Source: G963678445 sp963678445
GTDB taxonomy: Bacteria > Hydrogenedentota > Hydrogenedentia > Hydrogenedentales > G963678445
Assembly: GCA_963678445.1 (NCBI GenBank)
Contig: OY782877.1
Location: 4,092,001-4,156,000 of the forward strand
DNA length: 64,000 bases
Direction of reading: 5' to 3'
A model generated the notes under the pieces. It saw nothing but the letters and a program-made list of their open reading frames with translations, was not told the DNA's origin and searched no databases. Made by a program: the position numbers and the translations under genes. Positions 25,238-33,705 of the stretch are shown in pieces. Every line of letters begins with the position of its first letter. Position 1 is the stretch's first letter.

Positions 25238-26428
25238 ATGTTTGACCGTTTGGAAATGGCGCCGCCGGATGCTATCCTGGGCTTGACAGAAGCATTCAAG
25301 CAGGATCCGAACCCTCAAAAAGTCAATTTGGGGGTGGGGGTATATAAAGACGCCAACAATGAAACACCGATCCTGACTTCGGTCAAACGTGCAGAGGAAA
25401 TCCTGTTGCAACAGGAAACCTCGAAGGGGTACATGCCTATTCCCGGCAATGCCGCCTATGGACAATGTGTGCGGGAATTGTTGTTTGGATCCGATCACGA
25501 AATTCTGCAATCTTCCCGCGCGCTAACGGCCCATACCCCTGGCGGAACGGGCGCGTTGCGTGTAGCGGGCGATTTCCTGCATACACAGTATCCTGAGGCC
25601 ACGATTTGGCTAAGCGATCCCACTTGGGCCAACCATGCCACCGTTTTTCAGGCTGCCGGGATGACCGTGAAATCGTATCCTTATTATGATGCCGAAAAAA
25701 AATGTCTGGCGTTTGACGCAATGATGGACGCATTGGACCGCATTCCCGAAGGCGATGTGGTGTTATTGCATGGCTGCTGTCACAATCCCAGCGGTATGGA
25801 CCCCGATGTGACGCAGTGGAAAGCCATTGCAGAGCGTATGCGTACACGCAACCTCCTTCCTTTACTCGATTTCGCCTATCAGGGCTTTGCAAATGGTTTG
25901 GAGGAAGACGCGGCAGGTTTGCGCGAGTTTTGTACGCCGGGCTGTGAGTTGCTGGTTTGCAGCTCTTTCTCGAAGAATTTTGGTCTCTATTGCGAACGAG
26001 TAGGGGCGGTTACCCTAGTTGGGGCTACCCAGGAAGCGACACAGGCTGCTTTCAGCCATGTCAAGCGCTGTATCCGTTCCAATTACTCCAATCCTCCTGC
26101 GCATGGTGCTGCGATTGTGACCACGGTTTTGTCGGACGCCGCATTGCGTGCTCAATGGATTGAAGAATTAGCGGAGATGCGCGCACGCATCAATGGTATG
26201 CGCCAGCTCTTTGTAGATACGCTAAAAGCGAAAGGTGTTAGCCAGGATTTCTCCTTCATCACCCGCCAGAAAGGTATGTTTTCCTTTTCCGGCTTAAACA
26301 AAGACCAGGTAGAAATCTTGCGTGAAAAGTATGCTATCTATATTGTTGGCTCAGGTCGCATCAACGTAGCAGGCATGACGGAGCAAAATATGGATCTCTT
26401 GTGTACCGCCATTGCATCGGTACTGTAA
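25238..26428 (+). CDS. aromatic/aspartate aminotransferase (class I, PLP)
   Basis: 396 residues, the family length. It starts MFDRLEMAPPDAILGL, typical of AspC/TyrB, at ATG 25238 with AAAGGA upstream. Motifs: NLGVGVYKD, HTPGGTGALRVAG near 105, the CCHNPSGMD loop near 185, FAYQGFANG near 215, and the PLP lysine in SSFSKNFGLYCERVG near residue 247. The final SGRINVAGM contains the substrate-carboxylate Arg. It transfers amino groups between aspartate or aromatic amino acids and 2-oxoglutarate in the cytoplasm. Substrate preference cannot be settled from sequence alone. It is followed by a bidirectional terminator shared with the convergent hemolysin III gene. Confidence 0.95.
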   Translation: MFDRLEMAPPDAILGLTEAFKQDPNPQKVNLGVGVYKDANNETPILTSVKRAEEILLQQETSKGYMPIPGNAAYGQCVRELLFGSDHEILQSSRALTAHTPGGTGALRVAGDFLHTQYPEATIWLSDPTWANHATVFQAAGMTVKSYPYYDAEKKCLAFDAMMDALDRIPEGDVVLLHGCCHNPSGMDPDVTQWKAIAERMRTRNLLPLLDFAYQGFANGLEEDAAGLREFCTPGCELLVCSSFSKNFGLYCERVGAVTLVGATQEATQAAFSHVKRCIRSNYSNPPAHGAAIVTTVLSDAALRAQWIEELAEMRARINGMRQLFVDTLKAKGVSQDFSFITRQKGMFSFSGLNKDQVEILREKYAIYIVGSGRINVAGMTEQNMDLLCTAIASVL

Positions 26429-26453
26429 ATCCAAGGTAAGCGTGTAAAAGATA

Positions 26454-26487
26454 AAAGCGACGACGTGAGTAAACACGTCGTCGCTTT
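26454..26487. terminator. bidirectional terminator
   Basis: A perfect 14-bp stem AAAGCGACGACGTG with CACGTCGTCGCTTT and a 6-nt loop, between the convergent aminotransferase and hemolysin III genes. Confidence 0.9.
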
Positions 26488-26509
26488 CTATTTATAATAT
26501 CGATTGGGA

Positions 26510-27163
26510 TTATGTCGTCGCAAGCGCCACAAAACAAAATACGGCAACAAAATGCGTCACGCTTCCCCCTAGCACAAATAGATGCCAGATAGCATGATTG
26601 TAGGGGAGTCTTTCCCAAAGGTAAAAAACGACGCCAAAGGTATAGAATATACCGCCAATCAGCATGAGTACGAGCGCACCAGTGGGAATGGTCTGTAGGG
26701 CAGGCTTGAGGGCGACCAGCATTGACCAACCCATGGCCACGTAAATCAACGTGCTAATATAATTCCACCGCCCCATACAGAAGGCTTTGAAGAAACAACC
26801 GGCAATAGTCGCCGTCCACAGCACAACAAAAAGCGACCAGCCCCAGGGGCCGCGCATATTTACCAACAGATAGGGGGTGTAGGTCCCCGCAATCAGAAAA
26901 TAAATGGCAGAGTGATCGAACACACGCATTATCTTTTTTACACGCGGCCAAGGAAAGGCATGGTATAGCGTCGAAGCCAGATATAGAAGAATCAATGATG
27001 CGCCAAAGATACTGACACTCACAATGCGCCAGGGATCTGCGCCAAAGGAGGCGAAAACCACCATCAACGTAAGGGCTACTACACTAAATATCGCACCCAC
27101 GCCATGCGTTACCGAATTGGCTATTTCCTCTCCCAGAGGATACTTATGCTGCTGTGTCGTCAT
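26510..27163 (-). CDS. trhA: hemolysin III / TrhA family membrane protein
   Basis: 217 residues with seven predicted transmembrane segments (PAQR/HlyIII superfamily). Conserved residues: EEIANSVTHGVGA at the start, S-T-L-Y-H-A (about 66-70), FDHSAIYFLIAGTYTP (about 83-98), and a C-terminal HAIWHLFVLGGSVTHF holding the zinc-binding histidines. Bacterial members act in membrane fluidity or energy homeostasis rather than haemolysis. GGGGAG lies before the ATG. It is monocistronic. Confidence 0.95.
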   Translation of the reverse strand: MTTQQHKYPLGEEIANSVTHGVGAIFSVVALTLMVVFASFGADPWRIVSVSIFGASLILLYLASTLYHAFPWPRVKKIMRVFDHSAIYFLIAGTYTPYLLVNMRGPWGWSLFVVLWTATIAGCFFKAFCMGRWNYISTLIYVAMGWSMLVALKPALQTIPTGALVLMLIGGIFYTFGVVFYLWERLPYNHAIWHLFVLGGSVTHFVAVFCFVALATT

Positions 27164-27306
27164 TTGAACTCCCCATCCATACTACTACTCAGAGTTAAAC
27201 TTTTTGGTAAAAAGCGCTCTGCAGGGCAGCATTTATAAAATACACTACACTCTTTATACCATCTATTATGATCGCACTGAAGAACAGAAAGAACAAGATA
27301 TAAAAC

Positions 27307-28137
27307 CTAGGAAAACAAGCTGCGTAATTTTTGAAAAAAACCGCTTGCGGAAATATCCACCTCTCTTGCACCCTGCTGCTGCTGCGTGCTACGTAACGTT
27401 TCAGTAATGCGAACAGTTAAGGCAGTGATGTTGTCCGTTCCACCGCCGTCCAAAGCATGCTCGATCAGTTGACGCGTGCCGATGTTTAAATCGCCATGCG
27501 ACAAAAGCTGGGCAATCTCTTCGTCCGTTACAAGATTGGAAAGCCCGTCCGAACAAAGCAGTAAGGTGTCGCCACGCCGCAACTGCACCGCAAAGGAATC
27601 GATCTTGACAGATTCTTTTATTCCCACGGCGCGTGTAATCAGATTCTTTAAAGAATGTGTACGCGCTTCCGCTTCACTAATCAGGCCATTACGCACCTGT
27701 TCTGCAACTAAAGAATGATCTTCCGTAAGCTGATGGATGCCCGAACGTTCGCGTAACAGATACACTCGACTATCGCCGACTTGTACGATATAAGCCCAGT
27801 CCCCATGAATCACTAACGCAGAAACCGTAGTGCCCATACCAGAATAAATGGGATTAATCTCAGCTTCTTCAAAAACCTGAAGGTTAGCCGTTTCGAGGGC
27901 GCGATGCAACGCTGTGGGAATATTATCTGCTGGATTATCAAAATAGGTCTTCGCCAGAACCTGCAAAGCCATGCGGCTGGCATATTCTCCTGCAGAAGCG
28001 CCGCCCATACCATCGGCGACAGCGCAAAGCATGCCATGTGTATATCTGCAGTCATTTTCCTGGGGAGCACAAAACAGGCAGGAATCCTCGTTATTCTTCC
28101 GCCGCTTTCCAACATCGGAGAGTAGATGCACCTGCAT
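27307..28137 (-). CDS. PP2C-family protein serine/threonine phosphatase
   Basis: About 276 residues from ATG 28137 (GGAGAAGGA upstream); a TTG at 28215 with GGGGG upstream would add 26 residues. PP2C motifs in order: SDVGKRRKNNEDS (metal Asp and Arg), AVADGMGGASAGE, MGTTVSALVI, VGDSRVYLLR, LTEDHSLV, LITRAVG, LLLCSDGL, and GGTDNITALTV. It dephosphorylates Ser/Thr in the cytoplasm, usually opposing a PASTA or other Hanks-type kinase. No kinase gene is adjacent. The C-terminal 30 residues after the domain are Gln-rich. Confidence 0.95.
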   Translation of the reverse strand: MQVHLLSDVGKRRKNNEDSCLFCAPQENDCRYTHGMLCAVADGMGGASAGEYASRMALQVLAKTYFDNPADNIPTALHRALETANLQVFEEAEINPIYSGMGTTVSALVIHGDWAYIVQVGDSRVYLLRERSGIHQLTEDHSLVAEQVRNGLISEAEARTHSLKNLITRAVGIKESVKIDSFAVQLRRGDTLLLCSDGLSNLVTDEEIAQLLSHGDLNIGTRQLIEHALDGGGTDNITALTVRITETLRSTQQQQGAREVDISASGFFQKLRSLFS

Positions 28138-28215
28138 TCCTTCTCCCTGCCAAAAGCTCTCGAAATTGGCATCGTCCAGCGGACCATACTGCGTAACCGG
28201 AATCAAACCACTCAA

Positions 28216-28570
28216 CGTATCCCCCTTCCCATTAACGCGCCGCAGAGTGCGAATGAATCGGGCCTGTACTCGACAGCAACGCCCGCTGTTTGCCTGTACT
28301 TTTTAAACCGGCGTGTTATCACTACACACACGCTCCTGTATACTGCAAGACTACGTTCTCTCTATAAACGGAACAACTGCAGACTCTTATAACTATCCCT
28401 GAATTTCCATCGGATAGTAAATCTTTACCACAGCATGGCATAACCAGGGGGACGAACGCAAAAAGTTTGACATATCGATTATCGCATCTCGAAAAAACTA
28501 TGGACAGAACGCATCTGTGCGTCCTGTCCATAGAAAATAAACGATTCCGAGCGCGTCAGCGAACACAAGC
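28216..28570. other. intergenic region between PP2C gene and tandem repeat
   Basis: About 355 bp. No gene recognised; the PP2C promoter is expected here on the minus strand. Confidence 0.35.
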
Positions 28571-28895
28571 TTTTGGCTGTGGTCGCTGGACCACCTTAGT
28601 GCCTGACACTGCAAAAGCTATCGGTAAAACCGAAAGGCTGCTTCAGTCAGAGATGGCAAGAACCATACCTCTTGCCAGTGGTCGCTGGACCACCTTAGTG
28701 CCTGACACTGCAAAAGCTATCGGTAAAACCGAAAGGCTGCTTCAGTCAGAGATGGCAAGAACCATACCTCTTGCCAGTGGTCGCTGGACCACCTTAGTGC
28801 CTGACATTGCAAAAGCTATCGGCAAAATCGAAAGGCTGTTTCGGTCAGGGACGGTAAGAACCATACCTCTTGCCAGTGGTCGCTGGACCACCTTA
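28571..28895 (+). repeat. 99-bp tandem repeat, three units plus partial fourth
   Basis: The end motif TGGTCGCTGGACCACC recurs at 28580, 28679, 28778 and 28877, exactly 99 bp apart. The units are near-identical (TTAGTGCCTGACACTGCAAA, AGCTATCGG, AAACCGAAAGGCTG, AGAACCATACCTCTTGCCAG), and the third unit carries several changes. The partial fourth unit ends in CCACCTTAG, which includes the ilvC stop codon at 28893-28895. Because 99 is divisible by three, the block stays open in one frame and gives a spurious long reading frame. Confidence 0.95.
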
Positions 28896-29990
28896 GTTAC
28901 TGGTGCGGCCACCCGTACCCACAGTGGACTTGACGCGTTTGGATTCAGGGACTTTGGGGCGCAACGCACGCGACGCCGCACCTGCCTGCCACATTTCAGA
29001 ATTGTGAATCGTATCCAGTTCTTTCTGCAATTTTTCCTGGTAGTTCTTCTGGCCAGTGCTACGCAGTACGCGCTTGCACTCTTCGCCACTCTTCACACGC
29101 TTGTACAGTTCTTTGAAAACGGGCAAGGTGGCCTTTTTGAATTTGGGCTTCCAATCCAACGCACCGCGTTGCGCCGTTGCCGAACAGTTCATGTACATCC
29201 AGTCCATACCATTTTCGTCAACCAGACGGATCAGGCTTTGCGTAAGCTCTTCAACCGTTTCGTTGAAGGCTTCACTGGGGCTGTGGCCATTTTTGCGAAG
29301 CACTTCATACTGTGCTTCCATGATGCCCGCCAAGGCGCCCATAAGCACGCCGCGTTCACCAACGAGATCACTGTAAACTTCGGCTTCAAACGTGGTCGGG
29401 AACAGGTACCCCGAACCTACTGCAATACCCAGCGCCATGGCGCGTTCTTCTGCGCGGCCCGTGAAGTCCTGAGCCACGGCAAAGCTGGAGTTGATACCTG
29501 CGCCATTCAGGAAATTACGACGCACCGACGTGCCCGAGCCTTTAGGGGCAACCAGGATAACATCAACGTTTTCCGGTGGGATTACTTTCGTGTGCTCTTT
29601 ATAGGTAATCGAGAAACCATGCGAGAAATACAGCGCATCGCCCTCTTTCAGATACTTCTTCACTGTCGGCCAGATGGCTTTCTGCGCTGCATCCGACACC
29701 AACATTTGGATAACCGTCGCACGTTCACAGGCTTCTTCAATGCTGAACAAGGTTTCGCCCGGTTTCCAACCATCCTTTACCGCACGATTCCAGTCTTTCT
29801 TGAATTCTTTGGCTTGACCTACGATAACGTTAAAGCCATTATCACGCATATTCAAGCCTTGCGCCGGCCCCTGTACCCCATAACCGATTACAGCGATAGT
29901 CTCTTTTTTAAGCGCCTTTTTCGCCTTGGCCATGGTGAATTCTTTACGTGTGATCACCTCTTCCTGAACGCCACCAAAATCGATCTTCAT
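28893..29990 (-). CDS. ilvC: ketol-acid reductoisomerase (NADP+)
   Basis: 365 residues. It catalyses isomerisation and reduction of acetolactate in valine/isoleucine synthesis in the cytoplasm. The Rossmann motif IGYGVQGPAQGLNMRDNG starts near residue 35. Catalytic segments are HGFSITYKE, VAPKGSGTSVR, FEAEVYSDLVGERGVLMGA, EELTQSLIRLVDENGMDWMY and SATAQRGALDW. The FGGVQEEVITRKEF start and long C-terminus match the Bacteroidetes/planctomycete-style variant rather than the 330-residue class I form. GGAGAGAG precedes the ATG. No other ilv gene is adjacent. The stop codon lies inside the last piece of a tandem repeat. Confidence 0.97.
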   Translation of the reverse strand: MKIDFGGVQEEVITRKEFTMAKAKKALKKETIAVIGYGVQGPAQGLNMRDNGFNVIVGQAKEFKKDWNRAVKDGWKPGETLFSIEEACERATVIQMLVSDAAQKAIWPTVKKYLKEGDALYFSHGFSITYKEHTKVIPPENVDVILVAPKGSGTSVRRNFLNGAGINSSFAVAQDFTGRAEERAMALGIAVGSGYLFPTTFEAEVYSDLVGERGVLMGALAGIMEAQYEVLRKNGHSPSEAFNETVEELTQSLIRLVDENGMDWMYMNCSATAQRGALDWKPKFKKATLPVFKELYKRVKSGEECKRVLRSTGQKNYQEKLQKELDTIHNSEMWQAGAASRALRPKVPESKRVKSTVGTGGRTSN

Positions 29991-30246
29991 TTTCTCTCTC
30001 CGTCATGCCGCAGGCTGCGACCGGCTTTGTTGTTGCCCCGAGCAAAGCCTTTGTTACGTTTGTTAAACATACCTCGCTCGTGGTCCAAGGGCGCTGAGTC
30101 AAAACGGACCATAGTTGCAAAATCGCTTAATGATTGCAATATTGTATTGAAAACGACAAAACTTTGCAAATATTGTACACCTTTTTTTTCGTATACAAAA
30201 GTCTTAATAGTTTTGTTCTTTAAAAGTATAATTTTTTACGATATTT

Positions 30247-31692
30247 TTATTTTATCTGCTGAGATAACGTTAATGTTTTAACCGTTTGCATGTCTTGCTG
30301 CATTGTGTAAGGGAGTTGCTGGACTTCGTTATTTTCACGGTCAAAAAAGTAGAGGCGGGAAATAGACGGTTTGCGTCCATGTCCATCAGCCCAAAAGGCG
30401 CAAAACCCTGGGTGGGCGAAAAGAGGGGAGCGCACATACGTATGATTAAAGTCACTATTTTTCGTTAAATCATGTTCTTTGTGCCACGTTTTTCCTTGAT
30501 CTTTGCTCAGCCATACCGCGATTTCTCCACCGGGGTTAAAGGCCTGCGGTCCTTTTTCCGTTGGTCCAATCACACGCCAGGTTCCATCCGCTTCCACAAA
30601 CAACGCGCCCGTATCATAATTATTATCCGAGGTCGTAATGTCATGGATTGTCCAACCATCGCCCAGCCAATGCGCAACACGCCATGTGCGCGGTCCAAAA
30701 TCGGGCCCCGGCTCCCAGCTTTTGCTGGTTAGATGCAGGATAATAGGCCGTCCCTGAGCATCATACTTCAAATCCTTCATGTAACAAAGCAAACCCTCCG
30801 CCTCATAATCACGTACCAGACTGGGATGCTGTGATGTGGTGATGGGAGGGAGGACCGGCGTCCCTGAAGCTGTGTGCCACGTTTCCCCTCCATCCGGAGT
30901 TTCTACATAATACAGATTCGTCCGCCAATTTAAGCCTCGCCGTTTCTTGTCACCGCCAAAAGCAAGCGGGTGATAATTAAACGCCGTTCCCAACTTGCGC
31001 ACAGGTGCGCCTACCCCATCTGCATCCGGCCAACTCACCTGATAATGCCCATCCTCGATATGAGCCAGCAGTTGACGCTTAGTCCAGTCCTGCCCATCCG
31101 CACTCCGTATCCAATTCAACGTACGGCCGCCTTTATAATACGTATGCAAAAAAAGGAATCCTTGTCCTGGCAGCCACCAGGGTTGTGGATAAGAAAAATT
31201 CGTTTTCCGTACACATTCAAACGCATCAATGTCATACGGTTTCAGACTCCGAAAGATATACGAAGGTCGTGTAGTTCCGTGAGAACTTGCGAAAACCCAT
31301 ATATACCCCTTGTTATCGATAGAAATCACCGGATTGTCATGTGCGTCATCGGTTCCCTTATCAATAAGCACGGTGGGGCGGGGGACCTTTCCTGTACGAT
31401 GGTCATAATACGAGACCATTTCAAGCAACGCATGTTCCCCGTCACGCGTCCCACCATACACAAAGAACGTCTTCTCCACCTCAGGTGCATAAATGGCAAA
31501 CGGACTATGCTTGGCGCAATACGTACCCAACCCGCCGCTATACTTGTAGACATACTCCGTATCCGTTTTCTGATTGGCATACCAAATGCCGCGATACCCC
31601 GTATCCTTTGTTACCGTCCACTCCTCCGCAACCGAAACACCTCCCCAAAGCAACGCGACATACAAGCAGGATAAATAGATGAAAATACGCAC
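30247..31692 (-). CDS. secreted BNR-4 repeat protein
   Basis: 481 residues starting at GTG 31692, chosen because GGAGG lies five bases upstream and the resulting N-terminus is a clean signal peptide (IFIYLSCLYVALLWGGVSVA). The frame is open further upstream to 31794. The mature protein begins YRGIWYANQ and has the BNR_4 pattern of a beta-propeller: YSGGLGTYCAKHSPFAIYAP, then DDAHDNPVISIDNKGYIWVF, then SKDQGKTWHKEHDL. Relatives occur widely in planctomycete-type bacteria, and some related propellers are polysaccharide lyases or sialidase-like. Catalytic residues cannot be assigned here. Probably periplasmic or extracellular sugar recognition or cleavage. Confidence 0.85.
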   Translation of the reverse strand: MRIFIYLSCLYVALLWGGVSVAEEWTVTKDTGYRGIWYANQKTDTEYVYKYSGGLGTYCAKHSPFAIYAPEVEKTFFVYGGTRDGEHALLEMVSYYDHRTGKVPRPTVLIDKGTDDAHDNPVISIDNKGYIWVFASSHGTTRPSYIFRSLKPYDIDAFECVRKTNFSYPQPWWLPGQGFLFLHTYYKGGRTLNWIRSADGQDWTKRQLLAHIEDGHYQVSWPDADGVGAPVRKLGTAFNYHPLAFGGDKKRRGLNWRTNLYYVETPDGGETWHTASGTPVLPPITTSQHPSLVRDYEAEGLLCYMKDLKYDAQGRPIILHLTSKSWEPGPDFGPRTWRVAHWLGDGWTIHDITTSDNNYDTGALFVEADGTWRVIGPTEKGPQAFNPGGEIAVWLSKDQGKTWHKEHDLTKNSDFNHTYVRSPLFAHPGFCAFWADGHGRKPSISRLYFFDRENNEVQQLPYTMQQDMQTVKTLTLSQQIK

Positions 31693-31805
31693 AAACACCT
31701 CCAAATCAACAAATATTTTTTTCTTGAGCCGATACAAAAAAATCCCAAATGCATTGTTAAGAGAAAGCATAACACGGTTTACCAAACAGGACAAACTGCT
31801 ACGCA

Positions 31806-31838
31806 GAACCGGCCTGTACCCTAAGGTACAGACCGGCT
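31806..31838 (+). terminator. hairpin with T-run on the plus strand
   Basis: ACCGGCCTGTACC and GGTACAGACCGGCT pair with one mismatch; CTAA loop, then TTTTTA on the plus strand. Both flanking genes are on the minus strand, so its direction is unexplained. Confidence 0.55.
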
Positions 31839-31869
31839 TTTTATCTAACCATCAAGCAAGGCGTGCTAT

Positions 31870-32091
31870 CTAGGCGTGTGCGACCTCTTCGCCTGTGTTT
31901 TCCGCTGCATTACTACGAAACTGACGCCGCCCGCGTGCCAACTCTTCGCGTTCCGCCTGTGTACGCGCCCGGCTTTCCAAACCCAATAAACGCGCCATCT
32001 CACGCCAGAAACGTGCATGCGCATGCGCACGCCGCAACTGTTCATCGGTACTCAACGCTTCAAAAGCCGCCCAATCATACGTCTCAAACAT
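31870..32091 (-). CDS. small protein of unknown function
   Basis: 73 residues from ATG 32091 (GGGAG upstream). It is Arg/Ala/Glu-rich and mostly helical: FEALSTDEQLRRAHAHARFW, then RTQAEREELARGRRQF. No recognised domain. It begins 18 bp after the stop of the 233-residue protein, so the two are likely co-transcribed. Length, helicity and position would fit a small phage-type or regulatory protein, but nothing decides it. Confidence 0.55.
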   Translation of the reverse strand: MFETYDWAAFEALSTDEQLRRAHAHARFWREMARLLGLESRARTQAEREELARGRRQFRSNAAENTGEEVAHA

Positions 32092-32109
32092 CACTTTCTC
32101 CCTTTATTC

Positions 32110-32811
32110 CTACGCAAAACCAACTTCTATCCCAATCAAACGCACCGTACCATCAAACGTATCCGAAGCATCCGTTCCCCGGCGCGCCAGATAGCCCAAC
32201 ACAAAACGATCGTCGACCGACGCCAACGTAGGCGTATGCACCAGCGGCGTTACATGCAACTTCGACGTGCCCTCAAACTCAGTCACAGACGGACCAAGCA
32301 CACTGAAATTTTCCGTCAGCAAACCACCAGGCGCATGCGAGACCGCATACACCCCCCAAAATGCATTCCCCGACGTCCCATCATTCGCCGTCCAGAAAAG
32401 GTTATACGTCAATTCACGACCATCATAGCCACGCGGCAACGCAAACGAAAAACAGAGTTTCTGCTGTACCGATGGCGCAAAATCATACGTCTGCGTCTCC
32501 CGTCCCCACGCCCAGATAGTACGCGTAGGTCCCACAGCACTTCCCCCGCCACTACCCTCCGGCCACATCTCACGCGCCGGAACCCAGCAAGACCAATTCT
32601 CAAACACCCCCTCCACCGACAAATTCCCCGCAATCTGTCCCACCGTCAACGCCCCTTCAATCGTTACATCGCCATTTGTTGCAACATTGCCTCCATTATC
32701 AATATCCAATCCCCCCGCCGGCGACTGACCCAACGCCGAAGCGCCATAGCCGCCCCCAATCCGCAAATACTCCCGGCTCACCAGATCCGAATCCATCACA
32801 GGAAGCGCCAT
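32110..32811 (-). CDS. putative phage-virion-like protein
   Basis: 233 residues, not recognised as a known family. The N-terminus (VSREYLRIGGG) leads into SAGGLDIDNGG-like and ATNGDVTIEGALTVG segments, a Gly/Thr-rich beta repeat often seen in tail-fibre or virion accessory proteins. A beta-sandwich-like C-terminal half follows (LCFSFALPRGYDGRELTYNL, FWTANDGTSGNAFWG). GGAGAG precedes the ATG. The small genes on both sides make a three-gene minus-strand cluster. A prophage remnant is one reading; a surface-decoration cassette is another. No terminase, portal or capsid gene is nearby. Confidence 0.6.
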   Translation of the reverse strand: MALPVMDSDLVSREYLRIGGGYGASALGQSPAGGLDIDNGGNVATNGDVTIEGALTVGQIAGNLSVEGVFENWSCWVPAREMWPEGSGGGSAVGPTRTIWAWGRETQTYDFAPSVQQKLCFSFALPRGYDGRELTYNLFWTANDGTSGNAFWGVYAVSHAPGGLLTENFSVLGPSVTEFEGTSKLHVTPLVHTPTLASVDDRFVLGYLARRGTDASDTFDGTVRLIGIEVGFA

Positions 32812-32912
32812 ACCCTACTCTCCTCATTCATCCATGCAACCCACGCCTTCAAAACACAAAAAATGCTCATAACCACCCAAGACACGACCCGTGCCGCATC
32901 CCGTTTCAGCAT
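32796..32912 (-). CDS. candidate small membrane protein (38 aa)
   Basis: The ATG at 32912 follows AAGGAGAGG. The peptide MLKRDAARVVSWVVMSIFCV and its continuation form one hydrophobic helix flanked by charges, then a short polar tail. Its stop overlaps the start of the 233-residue gene by 16 bases, suggesting translational coupling. It could be a holin-like or other small membrane peptide. Support is limited to ribosome site, hydrophobicity and position. Confidence 0.35.
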   Translation of the reverse strand: MLKRDAARVVSWVVMSIFCVLKAWVAWMNEESRVWRFL

Positions 32913-33174
32913 CCTCTCCTTACCCTTAAGGCGTCCCTGTTGCACTTTTACAGGATTTTCGACGCGATTTTTCCCTCTCTGCAAGCTGCGTAGGCACATC
33001 GCCGGTGTTTTTGCTATGCTGCGTGGGGGAAAATCCGGGTGCGATTCTTTGCGATTAAACACATTTGCGTCTCAAGCGTTATAAAAGGTGGAACACTTCG
33101 CGAAGCTTTTGAACCACTTTCCGTTCCTGCGGTTGCCGTGGGAACGAGAAAAAACAATTAAAGGAAATGTAACG

Positions 33175-33693
33175 ATGACGCACACAGCTTGGGTGCAGGC
33201 GGCGTTGGAACGGTATGAGGGCCCCCTCATCCGCTATGCGCGACGCTTCACCGGCGATATCGAATTGGCGCGGGATGTGGTGCAGGACACGTTCCTGCGT
33301 CTGTGCGCAGCGGATCGCGATGCGGTGGAGGCGCATCTGGCGCCCTGGTTATACCGGGTATGTCGCAATCGCGCCCTGGATGTGATGAAAAAGGAGAAGC
33401 GTATGCAACCGCTCAGTGATGGTCAGGCGGAGGCGCAACCGGATGCTAAACCGCAGCCGTCTGCGCTTGCGCAGCAGCGTGAGCAGCAACAGGTGGTGTG
33501 GGATGTGGTCGGGGCGTTGCCGGAGAAACAGCGGGAAGCGTTCCGGCTGAAGTTTCAGGACCAGCTTACGTATAAGGAAATCAGTGAGGTGACGGGCTTT
33601 CCCGTGAACAATGTGCGTTACCTCATCCACACCGCCCTGAAAACAATGCGTGAACAACTACGTGGCCAGCTTAATATGGCCGCGGAACTATAA
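33175..33693 (+). CDS. RNA polymerase ECF-type sigma factor
   Basis: 172 residues from ATG 33175 (AAAGGAAA upstream; the frame is open to 33088). Sigma region 2 is at about 12-75 (LIRYARRFTGDIELARDVVQ, TFLRL, LYRVCRNRALDVMKK). Region 4 is at about 115-165 (LPEKQREAFRLKFQDQLTYK, EISEVTGFPVNNVRYLIHTA). The linker is Gln/Ala-rich. It directs core RNA polymerase to a dedicated promoter set. The next gene, 12 bp downstream, begins with an anti-sigma-like domain, a classic sigma/anti-sigma pair. Confidence 0.95.
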   Translation: MTHTAWVQAALERYEGPLIRYARRFTGDIELARDVVQDTFLRLCAADRDAVEAHLAPWLYRVCRNRALDVMKKEKRMQPLSDGQAEAQPDAKPQPSALAQQREQQQVVWDVVGALPEKQREAFRLKFQDQLTYKEISEVTGFPVNNVRYLIHTALKTMREQLRGQLNMAAEL

Positions 33694-33705
33694 GGAGATC
33701 CCATC

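Noticed and set aside
28467..30281. Long plus-strand open frame (about 604 codons)
   Set aside because: It runs through the 99-bp tandem repeat, which has no stop in one frame, and then antisense through ilvC. The minus-strand ilvC is clearly the real gene.
32017..33084. Plus-strand frame of about 355 codons rich in Arg and Thr
   Set aside because: It is the antisense shadow of the 32110-32811 gene. Its composition is unlike a folded protein and it has no ribosome site.
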